The notes under the pieces are model-generated. The model was given only the letters and a program-made list of their open reading frames with translations. It was not told the DNA's origin and did no database searches. From positions 61,059,121-61,123,120 of the forward strand of contig NC_134846.1 of NCBI RefSeq assembly GCF_965363235.1: a stretch of 64,000 bases of DNA, in the 5' to 3' direction. Made by a program: the position numbers and the translations under genes. Positions 1 to 10,926 of the stretch are shown piece after piece. The DNA is from Mytilus galloprovincialis (Eukaryota; Mollusca; Bivalvia; Mytilida; Mytilidae). The first letter of the stretch is position 1. Every line of letters begins with the position of its first letter.

Positions 1-898
1 TCACAACGACAGCAAACCGGATTTATTAACATTTATTTGTGTCCTGGCTATATCACAAGAACCATTACTGATGAATGGTGAAAGTGAAAATCGTCAATAT
101 CAAATTTGACCTCCATTTTGTCATCAGTATCAACATATTAAAATTTGAAAAGCTTAGATTGAATGGTTCATGAGTAAATGCAACAACCTGAATGGAAACG
201 CCATTTTACGATCTTTCAAGAACCATAACTCCTGAACGGTAAAAGTCAAAATCGTCATTATTGAACTTGACCTCTATTTTGTCATCAGTAACAACATATT
301 AAAATTTCAAAAGCTTTGGTTGAATGGTTCATGAGAAAATGCACGGACACGACGGGAAAAACCATTTTTCAATCTTTCAAGAACCATAACTCCTGAACGG
401 TAAAAGTCAAAATCGTCATTATTGAACTTGACCTCCATTTTGTCATCAGTAACAGCATATTAAAGTTTTGGAAGCTTTGGTAGAACAGTTCATGCATAAA
501 TGCACGGACACGACTGGAAACTCCATTTTTCAATCTTTCAAGAACCATAACTCCTGAACGGTAAAAGTCAAATTCGTCATTATTGAACTTGACCTCCATT
601 CTTTCATTAGTAACAACATATTAAAATTTGGGAAGCTTTGGTAGAACAGTTCATGCGTAAATGCACGGACAACTCCATTTTCCAATCTTTCAAGAACCAT
701 AACTCCTGAACGGTAAAAGTCAAAATCGCCATTATTGAACTTGACCTTCGTATAGTTGTCAGTAATAACATATTAAAATTTTAAAAGCTTTGTTTGAACG
801 GTTCATGAGTTAATGCACGGACAACATTTGATTGCCGCCCGCCCGCCCGCCGTACATCCCCAAATCAATAACCGACATTTTTGTCACAAAAATCCGGT
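1..898. repeat. 161-bp tandem repeat with terminal hairpin
   Basis: About five direct copies of a unit that starts CAAGAACCATAACTCCTGAA, anchored at 56, 217, 378, 539 and 691. The spacings are 161, 161, 161 and 152 bp. The array ends in a GC-rich (CCCG)n stretch at 835-852 and then an imperfect hairpin at 871-898 (ACCG...CGGT). Core repeats plus a terminal hairpin is the layout of bivalve pearl/Helentron-associated elements. The left end is outside the window. It lies in an intron of the minus-strand lgl gene. The short ORF inside it is an artefact of the repeat. Confidence 0.85.
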
Positions 899-1321
899 TA
901 AAAACTGTATATCACAGGGTTTAAACTTAATCTGTGAAAAACAAAGTTATCAGATAAAGATGACCAACAGATATATCATCCAAAATTAGATCAGTTAAAC
1001 TTATAAAATGATTTAGTGTTGTGTGAAAAGAAGCCATTTCTTGACTGACAGGATAATAAATTTGGATGGGATGACCTTTTTCAATAGGACACATAAGAAA
1101 TACAATAGAAATAAAGTCAAATCATTGAACATTATTCATTTGAAATTTTCAGCAGGACAAAGGCCACCTGGGGGGAAAATCATCTTATCGAATTATCAAT
1201 TATTTAAACCAATTACAGATAAGATAAGGATACAGTGTAACCAGATAAGCCGACATCCAAATACCTGTTGATCACACACAGAGTACAGTTTTTTTTACCT
1301 GTACAGGTAGTGGTTTTTTAC
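899..1321. other. lgl intron, no recognisable feature
   Basis: AT-rich sequence downstream, in the sense of the minus-strand gene, of the fourth lgl coding exon. I see no conserved exon, RNA gene or element here; the small ORF on the plus strand has no features. Confidence 0.6.
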
Positions 1322-1437
1322 CTTTCTTCAGCACTAAATTTAAATTCTTTTACATCTTCTAAAATTGTATTCTCTCCTTTATCATTAATCTCCCATAATG
1401 TGATAGTGTTGTCTCCACAGAGAGATATCAAGCGAGC
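1322..1437 (-). CDS. LLGL: Lethal giant larvae homologue, coding exon 4
   Basis: On the minus strand this exon sits between an AG acceptor (1439-1438) and a GT donor (1321-1320). It gives 38 codons plus 2 nt, phase 0 at its start. The peptide begins ARLISLCGDNTITLWEIND and continues through an acidic stretch to EFKFSAEE. This is the WD40 strand segment of the Lgl/tomosyn superfamily (L-x-S-L-x-D-N-x-x-x-L-W-E-I). The LWEI ending and the charged loop after it fit Lgl better than tomosyn. The next exon lies left of the window. Family knowledge: Lgl is a cortical scaffold that opposes aPKC/Par and binds syntaxin. Confidence 0.88.
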
Positions 1438-3009
1438 CTAAAAATCAACATTAACAAAAGTTAAAATACATAAAAGAGGAAATATCAATAACACCTGCTC
1501 AAAAAGATCATGGTCAAAATACTTGTTTAAATTGAAGGTATTTAAGAAAATAATTACAGCTGCGGGTCACCACTAATTCTTTGATGTGGTCTGGATAAAT
1601 ATATGTTTAAACTAATTGAGGTAGAAGATTTGTAATTTGTCTGTAAAAGACAGACTCGTAATCAATCATCTTCATTTAAATACATGCTTTTAATTAAACA
1701 AATATTTGTTATTGAAGAGATTATAACTTTAAAATAAATATCTGATTTCTGGAGATTGAGATACAGCAACATAATTACTGATAGTATCTCTTTCTAGAGA
1801 GAATGTTTTTCTGTACTTTCAGTTATCTTTTTTAGATAACAATCATAAGATCATATTTAAGTCATCAAGCTTTCCGCCTTCTGTTTTGAAGCAGGATTTA
1901 AGAGTTAATTCACCTTTTACACAGCTCTGTACAGAAAATAATGGCATATGGGATTATTGTTCAGAGAACAGTAAAATTTATGAGCAAATTAAATCTAAAT
2001 ATGTCTTCAAATCGGGGTAACAAAATCTTTTCTGCTGCACAACATATAAATCTTTCAATGATTAGAAAACCACTACTGAATAATGAAATGAAAGTAATGA
2101 AACATTTCCATTTTTCTATAAAAAGAATCAAAAGTTTTTCTTCAGAATAGAATTTATTGTTTATTTTAATCTCTTAAGTAAATAAAAGTATCTTTTACTA
2201 AATTTAGTAATAAATTGTATGAATTATTTTCAGCTGTTGTAGCTAATCTTGTGATTAACAAAGGTCAGTTTACCCTGGACATATTTGTCACCTCTGAACA
2301 GCTTCAGGTCAAAGATTAACTGTAAATATTACTACAAACAATGTAATTGAACTAGAAAATGTATTGATTTCCACACTGAATGGTTTGACAGGAATGAATG
2401 TTACAAAGTTCAAGAGACACTTCATCATTTAGAACATTTTTGTTGTTGTTAAACTTTACACCTAAATCAGTGACTATGCTTGATGTGTTACACTGACACA
2501 TTAAACAAACCAAGCTATGCAGTTTAATGATCCTTGAAGTTTGGTTTTGTTTATGTGGTATAAATATTTTTCATATAAAACTGAATAACCAGAATTTGAA
2601 ACAAGTTTTTTTCAACAGAACATATTTTGAACTCTGAACTTTTTAAACCAACCTTCTTTCACCAAATTTGAAATCCTGTGTCAAAGCAGAAAGTTTCTGC
2701 ATGGCCTAATAATAATCATGATAATGACAATTTATTAATTAGAATTAATCAAGTTTCCAGTTTTATGAAAGATGGAATTATTGGAATTTCCATTTTTAAG
2801 ACTGCATGTATTGCTAACACAGCAGTTTTCTCCAACAAGTTACGATACAAGATGACATAGTGCAAGAGGATGAAAAGGTAATTTAATACATGCCATCATG
2901 TCTACCTGTTGTCATCAAATATTGAAATGTTTATTCATAAATGACATCAAACAAACATGTCTATGTAAAGGACATGCAATAATTAGGTACATAATGAATC
3001 TTTAATTAC
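1438..3009 (-). other. lgl intron 3
   Basis: AT-rich intron between coding exons 3 and 4. Ends fit GT-AG on the minus strand. The ORFs inside it (for example 1941-2150 and 2678-2860) show no domain or repeat and I regard them as chance. No mobile element recognised. Confidence 0.7.
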
Positions 3010-3091
3010 CTCTTCTGATAAGAAAAATAACTGGTTGACAGATGCTCCACTCTTTAGTTCACCACAGAATTCTACACCAGGTTGTCCGAGG
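3010..3091 (-). CDS. LLGL: Lethal giant larvae homologue, coding exon 3
   Basis: 82 nt between AG (3093-3092) and donor GT (3009-3008). Its first base completes an Ile codon begun in exon 2, followed by 27 codons. The peptide is LGQPGVEFCGELKSGASVNQ plus LFFLSEE. The G-x-P-G-V-E-F signature follows the IK-I of the previous exon, as in animal Lgl proteins (the G-A-V-K-I-Y-G-x-P-G-V-E-F region of the first WD40 repeats). Frame is open across both junctions, which supports the splice sites. Confidence 0.9.
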
Positions 3092-5414
3092 CTGTTAAGT
3101 GTTAAGGAAGAAACATGTATTTGTACTATTAAAGTTGATACTAGGATGAAAATTGTAAATCATAGAATTAAATTTGGCCTTGCACTTTCTAATCTAAGGA
3201 GTTTATTTTAGGGCAAACCGGTGTATTTAAAGTAACTGTTGCATAATAATACCTTCAGACATTCAATCCTTTAAACATTTTGTGAAATGGGATAAAAAAA
3301 ACACTCTTTTTTTGTACCTTATGTTTGCAGAAATGACAAATAACAGAAATTGTCTACAGATTCTAGAATCTAGAGGGCATTAAGTCCTTGAATCAGTGAA
3401 ATACAAGTCTGAAGATCAAAATTCCTGGCAGTGAAGTTTGCTGTGAAGATGTTATCACTCAACTTGACTGTGTATTTACTTTGAACTACAATTTCTTCAA
3501 ATTTTATTTATTTCTCATGACAAGTAGATAAATCAACTTTTGATTTTTTTTTATTCAAAACCAAATTATATAATTTAGAAATTGGAAGTCTTTGTACAGC
3601 TGCATTTTTCCCCCTGTATCTGGGCCAAATATTTTATGATATATGAGAAGCAAGAGGTGTTTATTTGAACTGTCATAAACTGACTATGTGTTAGTGGGAG
3701 TTACGTTGACAGTACAAAACCATCCCAATTCAAATGTCTCTTTTTAATGTAAACAATTTTATGGAAATTTGTAAGCTACTATATTATACACATGACCTAT
3801 TTTTTGGGGTGTAATAACCAACTTCCTGCATTGATTGTAAACATCTATAAATTTATGCATCAGCTATTGTTGAAATATGACTTTAAAACTCTCCCTTTAA
3901 TCTAAATCATTAAGATGTGTAGTAAATCAATTAACTTTGTTCCATTCATGTACAAATGAAATAGACACTTATATTTCAATAGTACTGCAAAATTTATAAA
4001 ATGCATATTTTTACCTAAATTGTCACAATAGCAAAAATTTCTAGACCACCTAGTGACCTTACCACCATAAAACAATAAACGATGCTTTAAAAAGACAAAA
4101 CCACAAAATCTATCCTATTAACATTTTTGCATGCCTGACTGATGAAGATGGATACAATAAGTTCTTCCTATTGTATGTATTAACTGGGTTAGTAAGCCCA
4201 CACCTTTAACTGACAGTTATTAACCTTACAAAGATTTACTATATTATACTTTACTTATCTACATTAATTGTATGCCTCATTGACATCCACGACATTCCAC
4301 ACATACAATCATTCAATGTTTACAACAATCATTTTACCATGTTTAATAATATTTTTGTAACTAAAATTTTGAAGAAAATTTATAATTGCAAGATAAGCAA
4401 AATGCAAGTTGGTTTGTAATAGTTTTTTATGTGCAAGCATCTCATCTTGCAAATAAGCAGTTTAAGTTTATTAACAATGCCACGCCTATAATTATAAAAT
4501 TCTACAATGCACAAGATTGACATTTGTGCACTTTTTCTACTTTCCATTAATTTTGCATTAGCTGTGATAAAATGAAGCCTTGATAGTTAACATTTATGTG
4601 AAGAATTTAAGAAATATGCAGACAGCTGCTCTGTAATTTTGTAATATTTTTTAGTATTTTACACTAACTTTCATTTCATACTGTTTATTGAATTTTTGGC
4701 AACATGTGGTCTGGATATTGAATATTTGGTAACAGGTGGCGTATGAATATTTTGCTAGATAGGGTAAACAGTCCTGGAACCATGCTTAGTCATTGCTACA
4801 TCTTATAAACAAGGACTCTATTCCCCTCTTACCCTTCTATGTATCATATTGTGCAATAAAAAGAATGTCAATGGGATATAATAGCCCTTGCTTTTAAATA
4901 TACTAGAATCAATCAAAGTACTAATTCCAATCAATTGAAGTCTGTGTTTTTGTTTATATACATCGTGTTATTAGTTTCTTATGTTGAGAATTTGGTTATT
5001 TCCATATATAAACGGAAACTACAAAAGAATGAAGAAAGTGTCCCCAGCCCAATTTGACCGTTATTTGTGTTTGGTGGTAGCTTATTATAAGCATTGTGTT
5101 TAAGTTTCACAATATTTAGTTGAAGCAAACTTAAGATAGAGAACAGAAAATCAGTGTCGTGAATTGCGTACATATGTACAGGGGTAGACCAAATTACCCC
5201 TTTACTTTGAAGCCGGAGCATGAAAACTATTATTAACATTTAAACTGAATTGAAATTTTGGTACAACAGCAACAGTAAAATATTTACTGTCACATTTATA
5301 CAAATTTTAGAGATTACGATACAAAGAGAAAAATTATTTAAGGAGAAAAAAACATAAACTTAAAAAATAGGAAAGCAGCGGAAAAATCTAATCAGTGTTT
5401 AATAATATCATACA
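3092..5414 (-). other. lgl intron 2, left part
   Basis: AT-rich intron sequence (intron 2 spans 3092-5694). Near 5073 there is a diverged copy of a motif, TAATAAGCATTGTGTTTAAG-like, that recurs at about 5950, 6412 and 6631. This suggests an old dispersed repeat on both sides of exon 2. No exon recognised. Confidence 0.6.
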
Positions 5415-5530
5415 TGTGGCCAAGAGGTCTAAATAGTTGAATAGCCTGTCAACACTTAAGTTTAAATCCTGCAAGTGGAAGGTGCGCTACACTTTAATCT
5501 TAATTGACCAATAACAGCTTAATGCCATGA
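5415..5530 (+). repeat. tRNA-Leu-like SINE, degenerate 5' part
   Basis: A box TGGCCAAGAGG at 5416-5426 and B box AGTTTAAATCC at 5459-5469, followed by GCAAGTGGAAGGTGCGCT. The layout (A box, CTGTCAACACT, B box, GGAAGGTGYGCTC) is shared with 27880-27965 and 25078-25262. That marks a tRNA-derived SINE family common in bivalves. The B box is mutated (TTTAAATCC), so it is probably inactive. Confidence 0.6.
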
Positions 5531-5694
5531 AATAGCACAATTATGTTGAAAGCGGTATCAAACACTACACAATCACTCAGATTCTGGCTACATAAAGAGA
5601 CTGTATCTAACTACCGGTATATATATGTATAGAACTTAAATATGCATAAATACATAACCATTTAAATTAAGGTCTTAATCTATGTAAAGGATAC

Positions 5695-5792
5695 ATTTTA
5701 ATATAGCCTTGCTTGTTTCCAATGGCTAGCAATTGAAGTTTTGGATCATAGTCCATACAAGCTGGCTTGTTAATAAATCCATGTTCTGTGCA
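5695..5792 (-). CDS. LLGL: Lethal giant larvae homologue, coding exon 2
   Basis: 98 nt between CAG acceptor (5795-5793) and donor GT (5694-5693). It encodes 32 codons from CTEHGFINKPACMDYDPKLQ through LLAIGNKQGYIK, plus the two bases AT that join C of exon 3 to give Ile. The E-H-G-F...P...DP-x-L-x-x-L-A-I-G pattern is the first WD40 repeat of Lgl proteins. Phase 0 in, phase 2 out, consistent with its neighbours. Confidence 0.92.
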
Positions 5793-6720
5793 CTGAAAAA
5801 AATAAAAGTTCTCATGTCATACAGAAACTCTCTATATCACAATAAAAATACCTACCTTTATCATACATTTAAGTTACATTTTTTTTAAAGGGGTACATGT
5901 ATATAATACTACATGTAGATACATTTGTACTGCGATCTTTGATTGGTGGTAATAAGCATTGTGTTTAAGTTTCCCACACTTAACTAGATCATTACCCTGA
6001 ATTCAATATGTTTTGTCATTTTCTGGTGATGTTTTAAAAACACAAATAGTTCAAATGGCCCAAAAAAAGTTGAAATGTTATGATTTAAATATCAAAAATA
6101 GCTGAAAGGTCAGTCAAGTCTGAAAATTTACCAGTTTAAAATATATGCAACTAACTAAGTTGAACCAACAGTAACGGGCCATTTCTCTACATGTACATCC
6201 AAAATAATTTATCAGTCTGCACGGTTAGCCACTAGTTCGATGCCCCAGACTAGTAAAATTTCATTCGGACTAGTAAGTTTTTGCAAAACTTTGTTTGGAC
6301 CAATAAGAAAAATGTCAGGATATTGGTCTTCGGACTAGTAGTTGAAAAAGTTTTTGGTGCAGACTGATTTAGCAATGCCACCCAAACTCCAAAGTTATCT
6401 GTTTTGTGGTAATAAGCATAGTGTACAACATTGATACCATTTGTTGTCAAAAGCTTTGTCAAAGCAAATTGTGTACACGTTTCATATTAAAACATTTGGT
6501 TGAGGCAAATTAAGTTTTATAATGGAGATGAAAAATTCAGCAATTTTCCATTTGTAAAGGGGCAAAACTCTAGAAAGGTAACCATTACACAAACTTAGTT
6601 TAATGTAAAACTTGATCTAAGTCACTTGGTGTAATAAGCATTATGTACAAAATTCATTATATTTGGTTAGAAAACAATTTCAGGACGTATAAACTGATGT
6701 ACAGTCGGAGAAGGGTAAAA
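5793..6720 (-). other. lgl intron 1 (between coding exons 1 and 2), right-flank part
   Basis: AT-rich intron sequence. It contains three diverged copies (about 5946, 6410, 6630) of the GGTRRTAATAAGCATTGTG-type repeat also seen in the next intron. Nothing else recognised. Confidence 0.55.
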
Positions 6721-6725
6721 CTTAA

Positions 6726-6956
6726 TGCCGCCTCCTCCTACAGCGGGCGTCTCATTGGAGGGTTCTGATCCTGGATCCCGCTTACACTATGTTCGTAAGC
6801 AATTCTCATTTTTTTGTAATTTCCTGTGTCCCACTAGACTTCATTTCCTGATTCACAGCACAATGAATAATTTGACTTTCACATGTCAAGCTTACAAAAA
6901 AATCACCAATACTGTGTCACGCTTAGACCCAAATGAGACCTACTACAGCCTGGGCA
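6726..6956. mobile_element. TTAA-flanked MITE-like repeat
   Basis: A 231-bp block with TTAA directly outside both ends (6722-6725 and 6957-6960). The ends TGCC...GGCA are inverted, and a subterminal GTCTCATT near the left end recurs inverted near the right end. TTAA target duplication is typical of piggyBac and Kolobok families. The inverted match is short, so the class is tentative. It lies in the lgl intron and has no coding capacity. Confidence 0.4.
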
Positions 6957-6964
6957 TTAAAATA

Positions 6965-7755
6965 TGGTCTGATTTTTTTTAGAGATCCATCTAGATATCA
7001 GTGTCGAACTTTTCAAATTTTAGATAGATACATATAATACAAGTTTTCAAGGCTCTGTATAGGTATGGTCTAACTTGAACATCTATACAAATTGGTAGAA
7101 CTTTCATGAGGGCACAAATGTAGTAATACCCTTTAATGTCAGATATAAACGGTCATTTTCGACAACTGTAAGAATCTAATTGTTTAAAATTTTACCATGA
7201 TTCCTAAAAATGTCCTTAAAATGATTCATCAGAGGTCTCAAATAATGACAAATTATTATCAAAATCATTCAATTTTTTCATCGTCTAAAAGAAAGTGCAT
7301 TTTTCCATCGTCTTCTTTCTAAGTAAGGAACCGAATTCATATTGAATGACTTTTTCGTCATGCACCAAAAGTTACTGTTAACTTCATTTGGAAAGAACTT
7401 TTAACATTATTTGTCATGAAGGTACCCCCATTACCACCCTCTCATGGGTATCAAAATGAAATGATGAAGTTATTGAAGTGTAGTGAAGATGAGATACATT
7501 CTAAAAATTGTAAATAACATGTTACAAGACAGCTGTTGCATTCTGTGTGGTATTGAAACCATTTCCAGACTGATTTAAACAGGTTTAATGCATGGTTAAG
7601 TACCTGCCGTGAACAGATAACTTTAAAACCATAGGTCAATTAATAACCTTAAGTGGCCCCATATCTTGTTATCACTTATGAGTCATCTGTCATTCATTTT
7701 AACTTCATTCAATATGGCTGCAACAAAAGTATATTTACTACAATCTACTACTCAC
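6965..7755 (-). other. lgl intron, no recognisable feature
   Basis: AT-rich intronic DNA between the MITE-like repeat and coding exon 1. No repeat family, exon or RNA gene recognised; the minus-strand ORF at 7451-7639 has no domain. Confidence 0.6.
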
Positions 7756-7857
7756 CCGTTTGAATCCAAACAACTCTTTCTTCAATTTTTCTCTCTCCTC
7801 ACTATCCTTAGAGGGATGCTTCTTCAAAAATTTAAACATTTCCTCGTCGAAATTTAC
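7756..7857 (-). CDS. LLGL: Lethal giant larvae homologue, coding exon 1 with start codon
   Basis: On the minus strand the exon begins at 7857 after a CAG acceptor and ends at 7756 before GTGAGT. The ATG is at 7839-7837, preceded by 18 nt of 5' UTR. It encodes 28 codons: MFKFLKKHPSKDSEEREKLK then KELFGFKR. This matches the conserved Lgl N-terminus: basic M-x-K-F, then R-E-K-L-K-x-E-L-F-x-F, followed by the E-H-G-F of exon 2. The acceptor upstream of the ATG means at least one non-coding 5' exon. Together the four exons encode about 126 residues of an N-terminally complete protein. Confidence 0.92.
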
Positions 7858-7988
7858 CTGAAAAATGCAAATTACAAGTCAGTGAAAATGAAAATAGGTT
7901 CCTTTTTTTTGTTATAACAAGTGATCAGACACAATGAAAAACGAGAATTCGCACTTGCAATAAATTAATAAACATCTTTAAAACTTAC

Positions 7989-8120
7989 AAATGGACTGAT
8001 TTGATTTCAGTATTACTCCTGTTAATTAAATGTCACAAAATTTAATTAAATTGCCGGCATTCAAACCCGCGCCAAGCTTGGCGTAACCTAAATCGATTGA
8101 CCTCAATTCACCTATAATGT
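7989..8120 (-). promoter_or_regulatory. Candidate lgl non-coding first exon / promoter region
   Basis: A GT donor (7988-7987, context ATTT|GTAAGT) lies 131 bp upstream of the exon 1 acceptor. It is preceded by a short GC- and CpG-richer island (8055-8085, GCCGGC, GCGC, CCAAGCTTGG) in otherwise AT-rich DNA. That fits a small 5' UTR exon and start region. Alternative: the GGTTTGAATGCC on the minus strand resembles a tRNA B box, so it could be a SINE remnant. No transcript evidence. Confidence 0.3.
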
Positions 8121-8647
8121 GTATTACTCCGCAAAAAAACGAAATGACAGTAAATGTAGTTCCTATATATATAGCTTTATTTGATAAAACCAGATGTTTT
8201 TTTTTTTATTCAATCGATATCTTAAGTTATATAATAGAGATTCATTATGAAAAACGATAAACGTTATTTTTTAATCCCAAATGACTATTTTTTTATGGAC
8301 TATTTAAACTGTTCCAAGTGTTGAACAGGGAACATGCAGAATTTTGAGTTCTCGTTCCTTTTTTTCCCAAACTTTTGTTTATGGGTTTGAGTGTGTGAAC
8401 GATGGTCAACGATACTCCGCAAGACTTTCCTCTTTTTTTCTATCCATGCTTTATGCTTTATTTTCTATGTGTATGTATGAAAATTTATACGAATTATGAA
8501 AAGACTCGTGTCATACTTGAATATACTAGATAAACATGCACTTTTAAACTACAAGATACCACTGTAGAAAAAATGCTTTTTAAGAAAACTGACCCATTCA
8601 CCGTAAACATGTTCTATTCAAGTTATACAAAACAAAGAAATGGAATA
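8121..8647. other. Upstream flank of lgl, nothing recognised
   Basis: AT-rich sequence between the candidate lgl 5' exon and the LTR retrotransposon. The retrotransposon sits about 0.8 kb upstream of the lgl start codon. No gene or repeat recognised. Confidence 0.5.
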
Positions 8648-8652
8648 ACTTG

Positions 8653-8806
8653 TGTAATGACTTTAACCGCGCGTAACGTAACGCTATACTGTGGTGTTCT
8701 ATATGTAACGTCACATCCTAGTAACGTTGTTATGTGTTCTTGTATAGATTTTAATACACGTTCCACATGTTATATTTGTTGTCTTGTAAATGCCTAAGTT
8801 ATTTCA
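8653..8806 (+). repeat. Left LTR
   Basis: 154 bp, TG...CA ends, identical to the right LTR. Rich in CGTAACG motifs (CGCGCGTAACGTAACG, AACGTCAC, AACGTT), unlike the AT-rich flanks. Preceded by the ACTTG target duplication. Confidence 0.97.
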
Positions 8807-8807
8807 T

Positions 8808-8826
8808 TGGCGACGAGGATAAAAGA
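8808..8826 (+). promoter_or_regulatory. Primer binding site
   Basis: TGGCGACGAGGATAAAAGA begins one base after the left LTR. TGG pairs with the CCA end of a tRNA. A very similar TGGCGACGAGGAT site is familiar from invertebrate Ty3/gypsy elements of the Mag group. The tRNA itself is not identified here. Confidence 0.8.
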
Positions 8827-8883
8827 GATGAAAAGTGACTGAAAGAAGAGATTAAAAGGCATAATAAGTAAAAGAAAAGAAAA

Positions 8884-10725
8884 ATGGCTGAAAGAATTAC
8901 TGTTGTGACAGAAAACAGAAATTTGAGAACTTTACCGTTCACACCCTCAGAGGATCATCTCAACACGGGAAGTCAGTGGGAGGAATGGCTAGAAGGAATA
9001 GAAAGAGAATTCCGATATTTTCGAATTACAGAACCTGAGGACAAAAAGGACGCAATGATTATTTACGGAGGTAAGGAAATTTCAAGATTAGAGAAAAGTA
9101 CACCTGACCCCGTAGACAGACGCATGGATGTTTATGAAAAGTTAAAAAAGAAACTAAATGATTATTTTGCTCCAAAGAAGAATAAACATTATGCAAGATA
9201 TGTATTTCTGAAAATGAGACCGATTAATGGAGAATCAACAGTGGCATATGCGACACGACTACGAGAGAGAGCTGCTGATTGTGAGTTTGAAAATCAAGAT
9301 GACAGAATTTTAGAACACATTATTCAAACCACAGATAATGAATCGCTAATCAAAAAGACAATTAACAGAAAGTGGACACTTGATCAAATGTTACAGGAAG
9401 TACATCAGCTAGAAGATACGACATTGCAGATACATGATATGAGAGATATATACACAGCATCAAGAACCGGAGAAATTGCAAAAGTGACGAATTATGGAGG
9501 AAAACAAAGACATCACGGCATGCAAAATAGAGAGGAAACATACACAATGAGACATGAAAGGAGGAATAATTGTAACTTTTGTGGAAAAAAACATTCGTTT
9601 GAACAACGTGAAGATTGTGATGCTTACGGAAAACAGTGTAACAAATGTCATAAATGGAATCATTTTGCGGTAGTTTGCAAATCGAGTATGCAATCTGTAT
9701 ACCAGGACAATGACCAATTCAGGAATCAACGATACACTGAACGAAATCAAGGTAGGAATGTTAGAAGAAAAATGGAAGACACAGACGAAGAAGAATATTC
9801 AGATGATGAGTTTTTCGGAAGGACAGTGAATCATTTGGGTGCAGTTAAGAAAATAAATGTACATAAAATTAGAAACGAAACAAGAACAGTACTAGTTATG
9901 ATGAATGATGTAGAAGTGAAAATAGAACCAGACAGTGGAGCCGACGTCAACGTAATGGACGAGTACCAGTACAGAGCATACAAAAACAGAACTAGAGAGG
10001 GAGCTGAATTATTAGAAAGCAAAACGAAATTGAGTACTTTGCAAAGCAGTTTAAAAGTAAAAGGAGAATTCATTACAACAGTGAGAAATGCTACTAGAGG
10101 AATAAAAACAAAAGTAATTGTGATTAAAGGAAAAACTAATTCACCACCACTTATTGGAAAGAAAACACTTATTGAATTAGGCATGTTACAAATACAAGAA
10201 GATGGAACATTAAAAGAGCCAAATGGATTAGGAATTCGGGGTGGAAATGCAAAATTCGAACATAAAATACCAGAGATAAGAAACAAAGCAGCAAGGACTA
10301 AATCAAACCACATAAGGAAAAGCAATAAAACCGAAAACATAATCAAGAAGATCACACAAAGAGACAAGAACACAAGAGCACAAGAAGACAAAGAATACAA
10401 ACAAAATGTTACAAATAAACATTCACAGAAAAAGAAGTACAGAGAACATTCATTTAAAATCAGTGACCGTGTTTCATTCAAGCAAGAGAAACGGAATAAA
10501 TGGTCAACTGCATATGAACTTGAACCGTATATCATATACAAAATATCTGGATCAAGCATAGGAGCTCAGCAAAAGTCAGACGGAAGAAAAGTGTTTCGTG
10601 ACTCTTCACACTTCAAACTTGAAAATAACATTGACATTCCGAACTCAAATGGTAAGTGGCGAGATAGGATTTGGATGCACACTAAACCGAATGGAGACAA
10701 ACACATGGTTGCACCAGGAAGATGA
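8884..10725 (+). CDS. Gag-protease fused in frame to integrase C-terminus (LTR retrotransposon ORF)
   Basis: 613 residues, ATG in the context AAAATGG. Residues 1-200 are Gag-like (L-x-x-Y-F-A-P-K-K-N motif near residue 95). A Cys/His block starts at C230, with a classical CX2CX4HX4C zinc knuckle at 252-265. The retroviral-type aspartic protease has the active site D350-S-G-A and the partner segment PLIGKKTLIELG near 422. From K457 the sequence (KFEHKIPEIRN) resembles the region just after the integrase core. Residues 528-578 (DRVSFKQEKRNKWST... to HFKL) are the integrase GPY/F-type C-terminal module. RT, RNase H and the DDE core are missing without a frameshift. The junction is about residues 447-457. 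Confidence 0.9.
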   Translation: MAERITVVTENRNLRTLPFTPSEDHLNTGSQWEEWLEGIEREFRYFRITEPEDKKDAMIIYGGKEISRLEKSTPDPVDRRMDVYEKLKKKLNDYFAPKKNKHYARYVFLKMRPINGESTVAYATRLRERAADCEFENQDDRILEHIIQTTDNESLIKKTINRKWTLDQMLQEVHQLEDTTLQIHDMRDIYTASRTGEIAKVTNYGGKQRHHGMQNREETYTMRHERRNNCNFCGKKHSFEQREDCDAYGKQCNKCHKWNHFAVVCKSSMQSVYQDNDQFRNQRYTERNQGRNVRRKMEDTDEEEYSDDEFFGRTVNHLGAVKKINVHKIRNETRTVLVMMNDVEVKIEPDSGADVNVMDEYQYRAYKNRTREGAELLESKTKLSTLQSSLKVKGEFITTVRNATRGIKTKVIVIKGKTNSPPLIGKKTLIELGMLQIQEDGTLKEPNGLGIRGGNAKFEHKIPEIRNKAARTKSNHIRKSNKTENIIKKITQRDKNTRAQEDKEYKQNVTNKHSQKKKYREHSFKISDRVSFKQEKRNKWSTAYELEPYIIYKISGSSIGAQQKSDGRKVFRDSSHFKLENNIDIPNSNGKWRDRIWMHTKPNGDKHMVAPGR

Positions 10726-10926
10726 GAGATGCCGAACCGAACCAAGAGAGCACCTGTTAGATTTAGAGACTTTGTGGTCTGATTTTAAATATGGACTGTA
10801 ATTATCGAATATGATATCATAAGTGAAATATGGACTGTTAAATTTAAACTTTTATTTTTGAACATTAATTTATTTAATACCACTTTATTTGAAATGAAGA
10901 TCAGAACTTTTGAAGAAATGGAGAAA
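10726..10926 (+). promoter_or_regulatory. 3' untranslated segment and polypurine tract
   Basis: Short non-coding segment after the ORF, containing two ATATGGACTGT motifs. It ends in the purine run GAAGAAATGGAGAAA (10912-10926) immediately before the right LTR, as expected for the plus-strand primer of an LTR element. Confidence 0.7.

Noticed and set aside
1322..7857. Tomosyn (syntaxin-binding protein 5) instead of Lgl
   Set aside because: The superfamily is shared, but the short basic N-terminus followed by REKLKKELF and the GVEF and LWEI signatures fit Lgl better. A full-length protein would settle it.
9831..10559. 242-residue ORF on the minus strand
   Set aside because: Antisense shadow of the retrotransposon ORF; hydrophobic low-complexity composition caused by A-rich sense codons.
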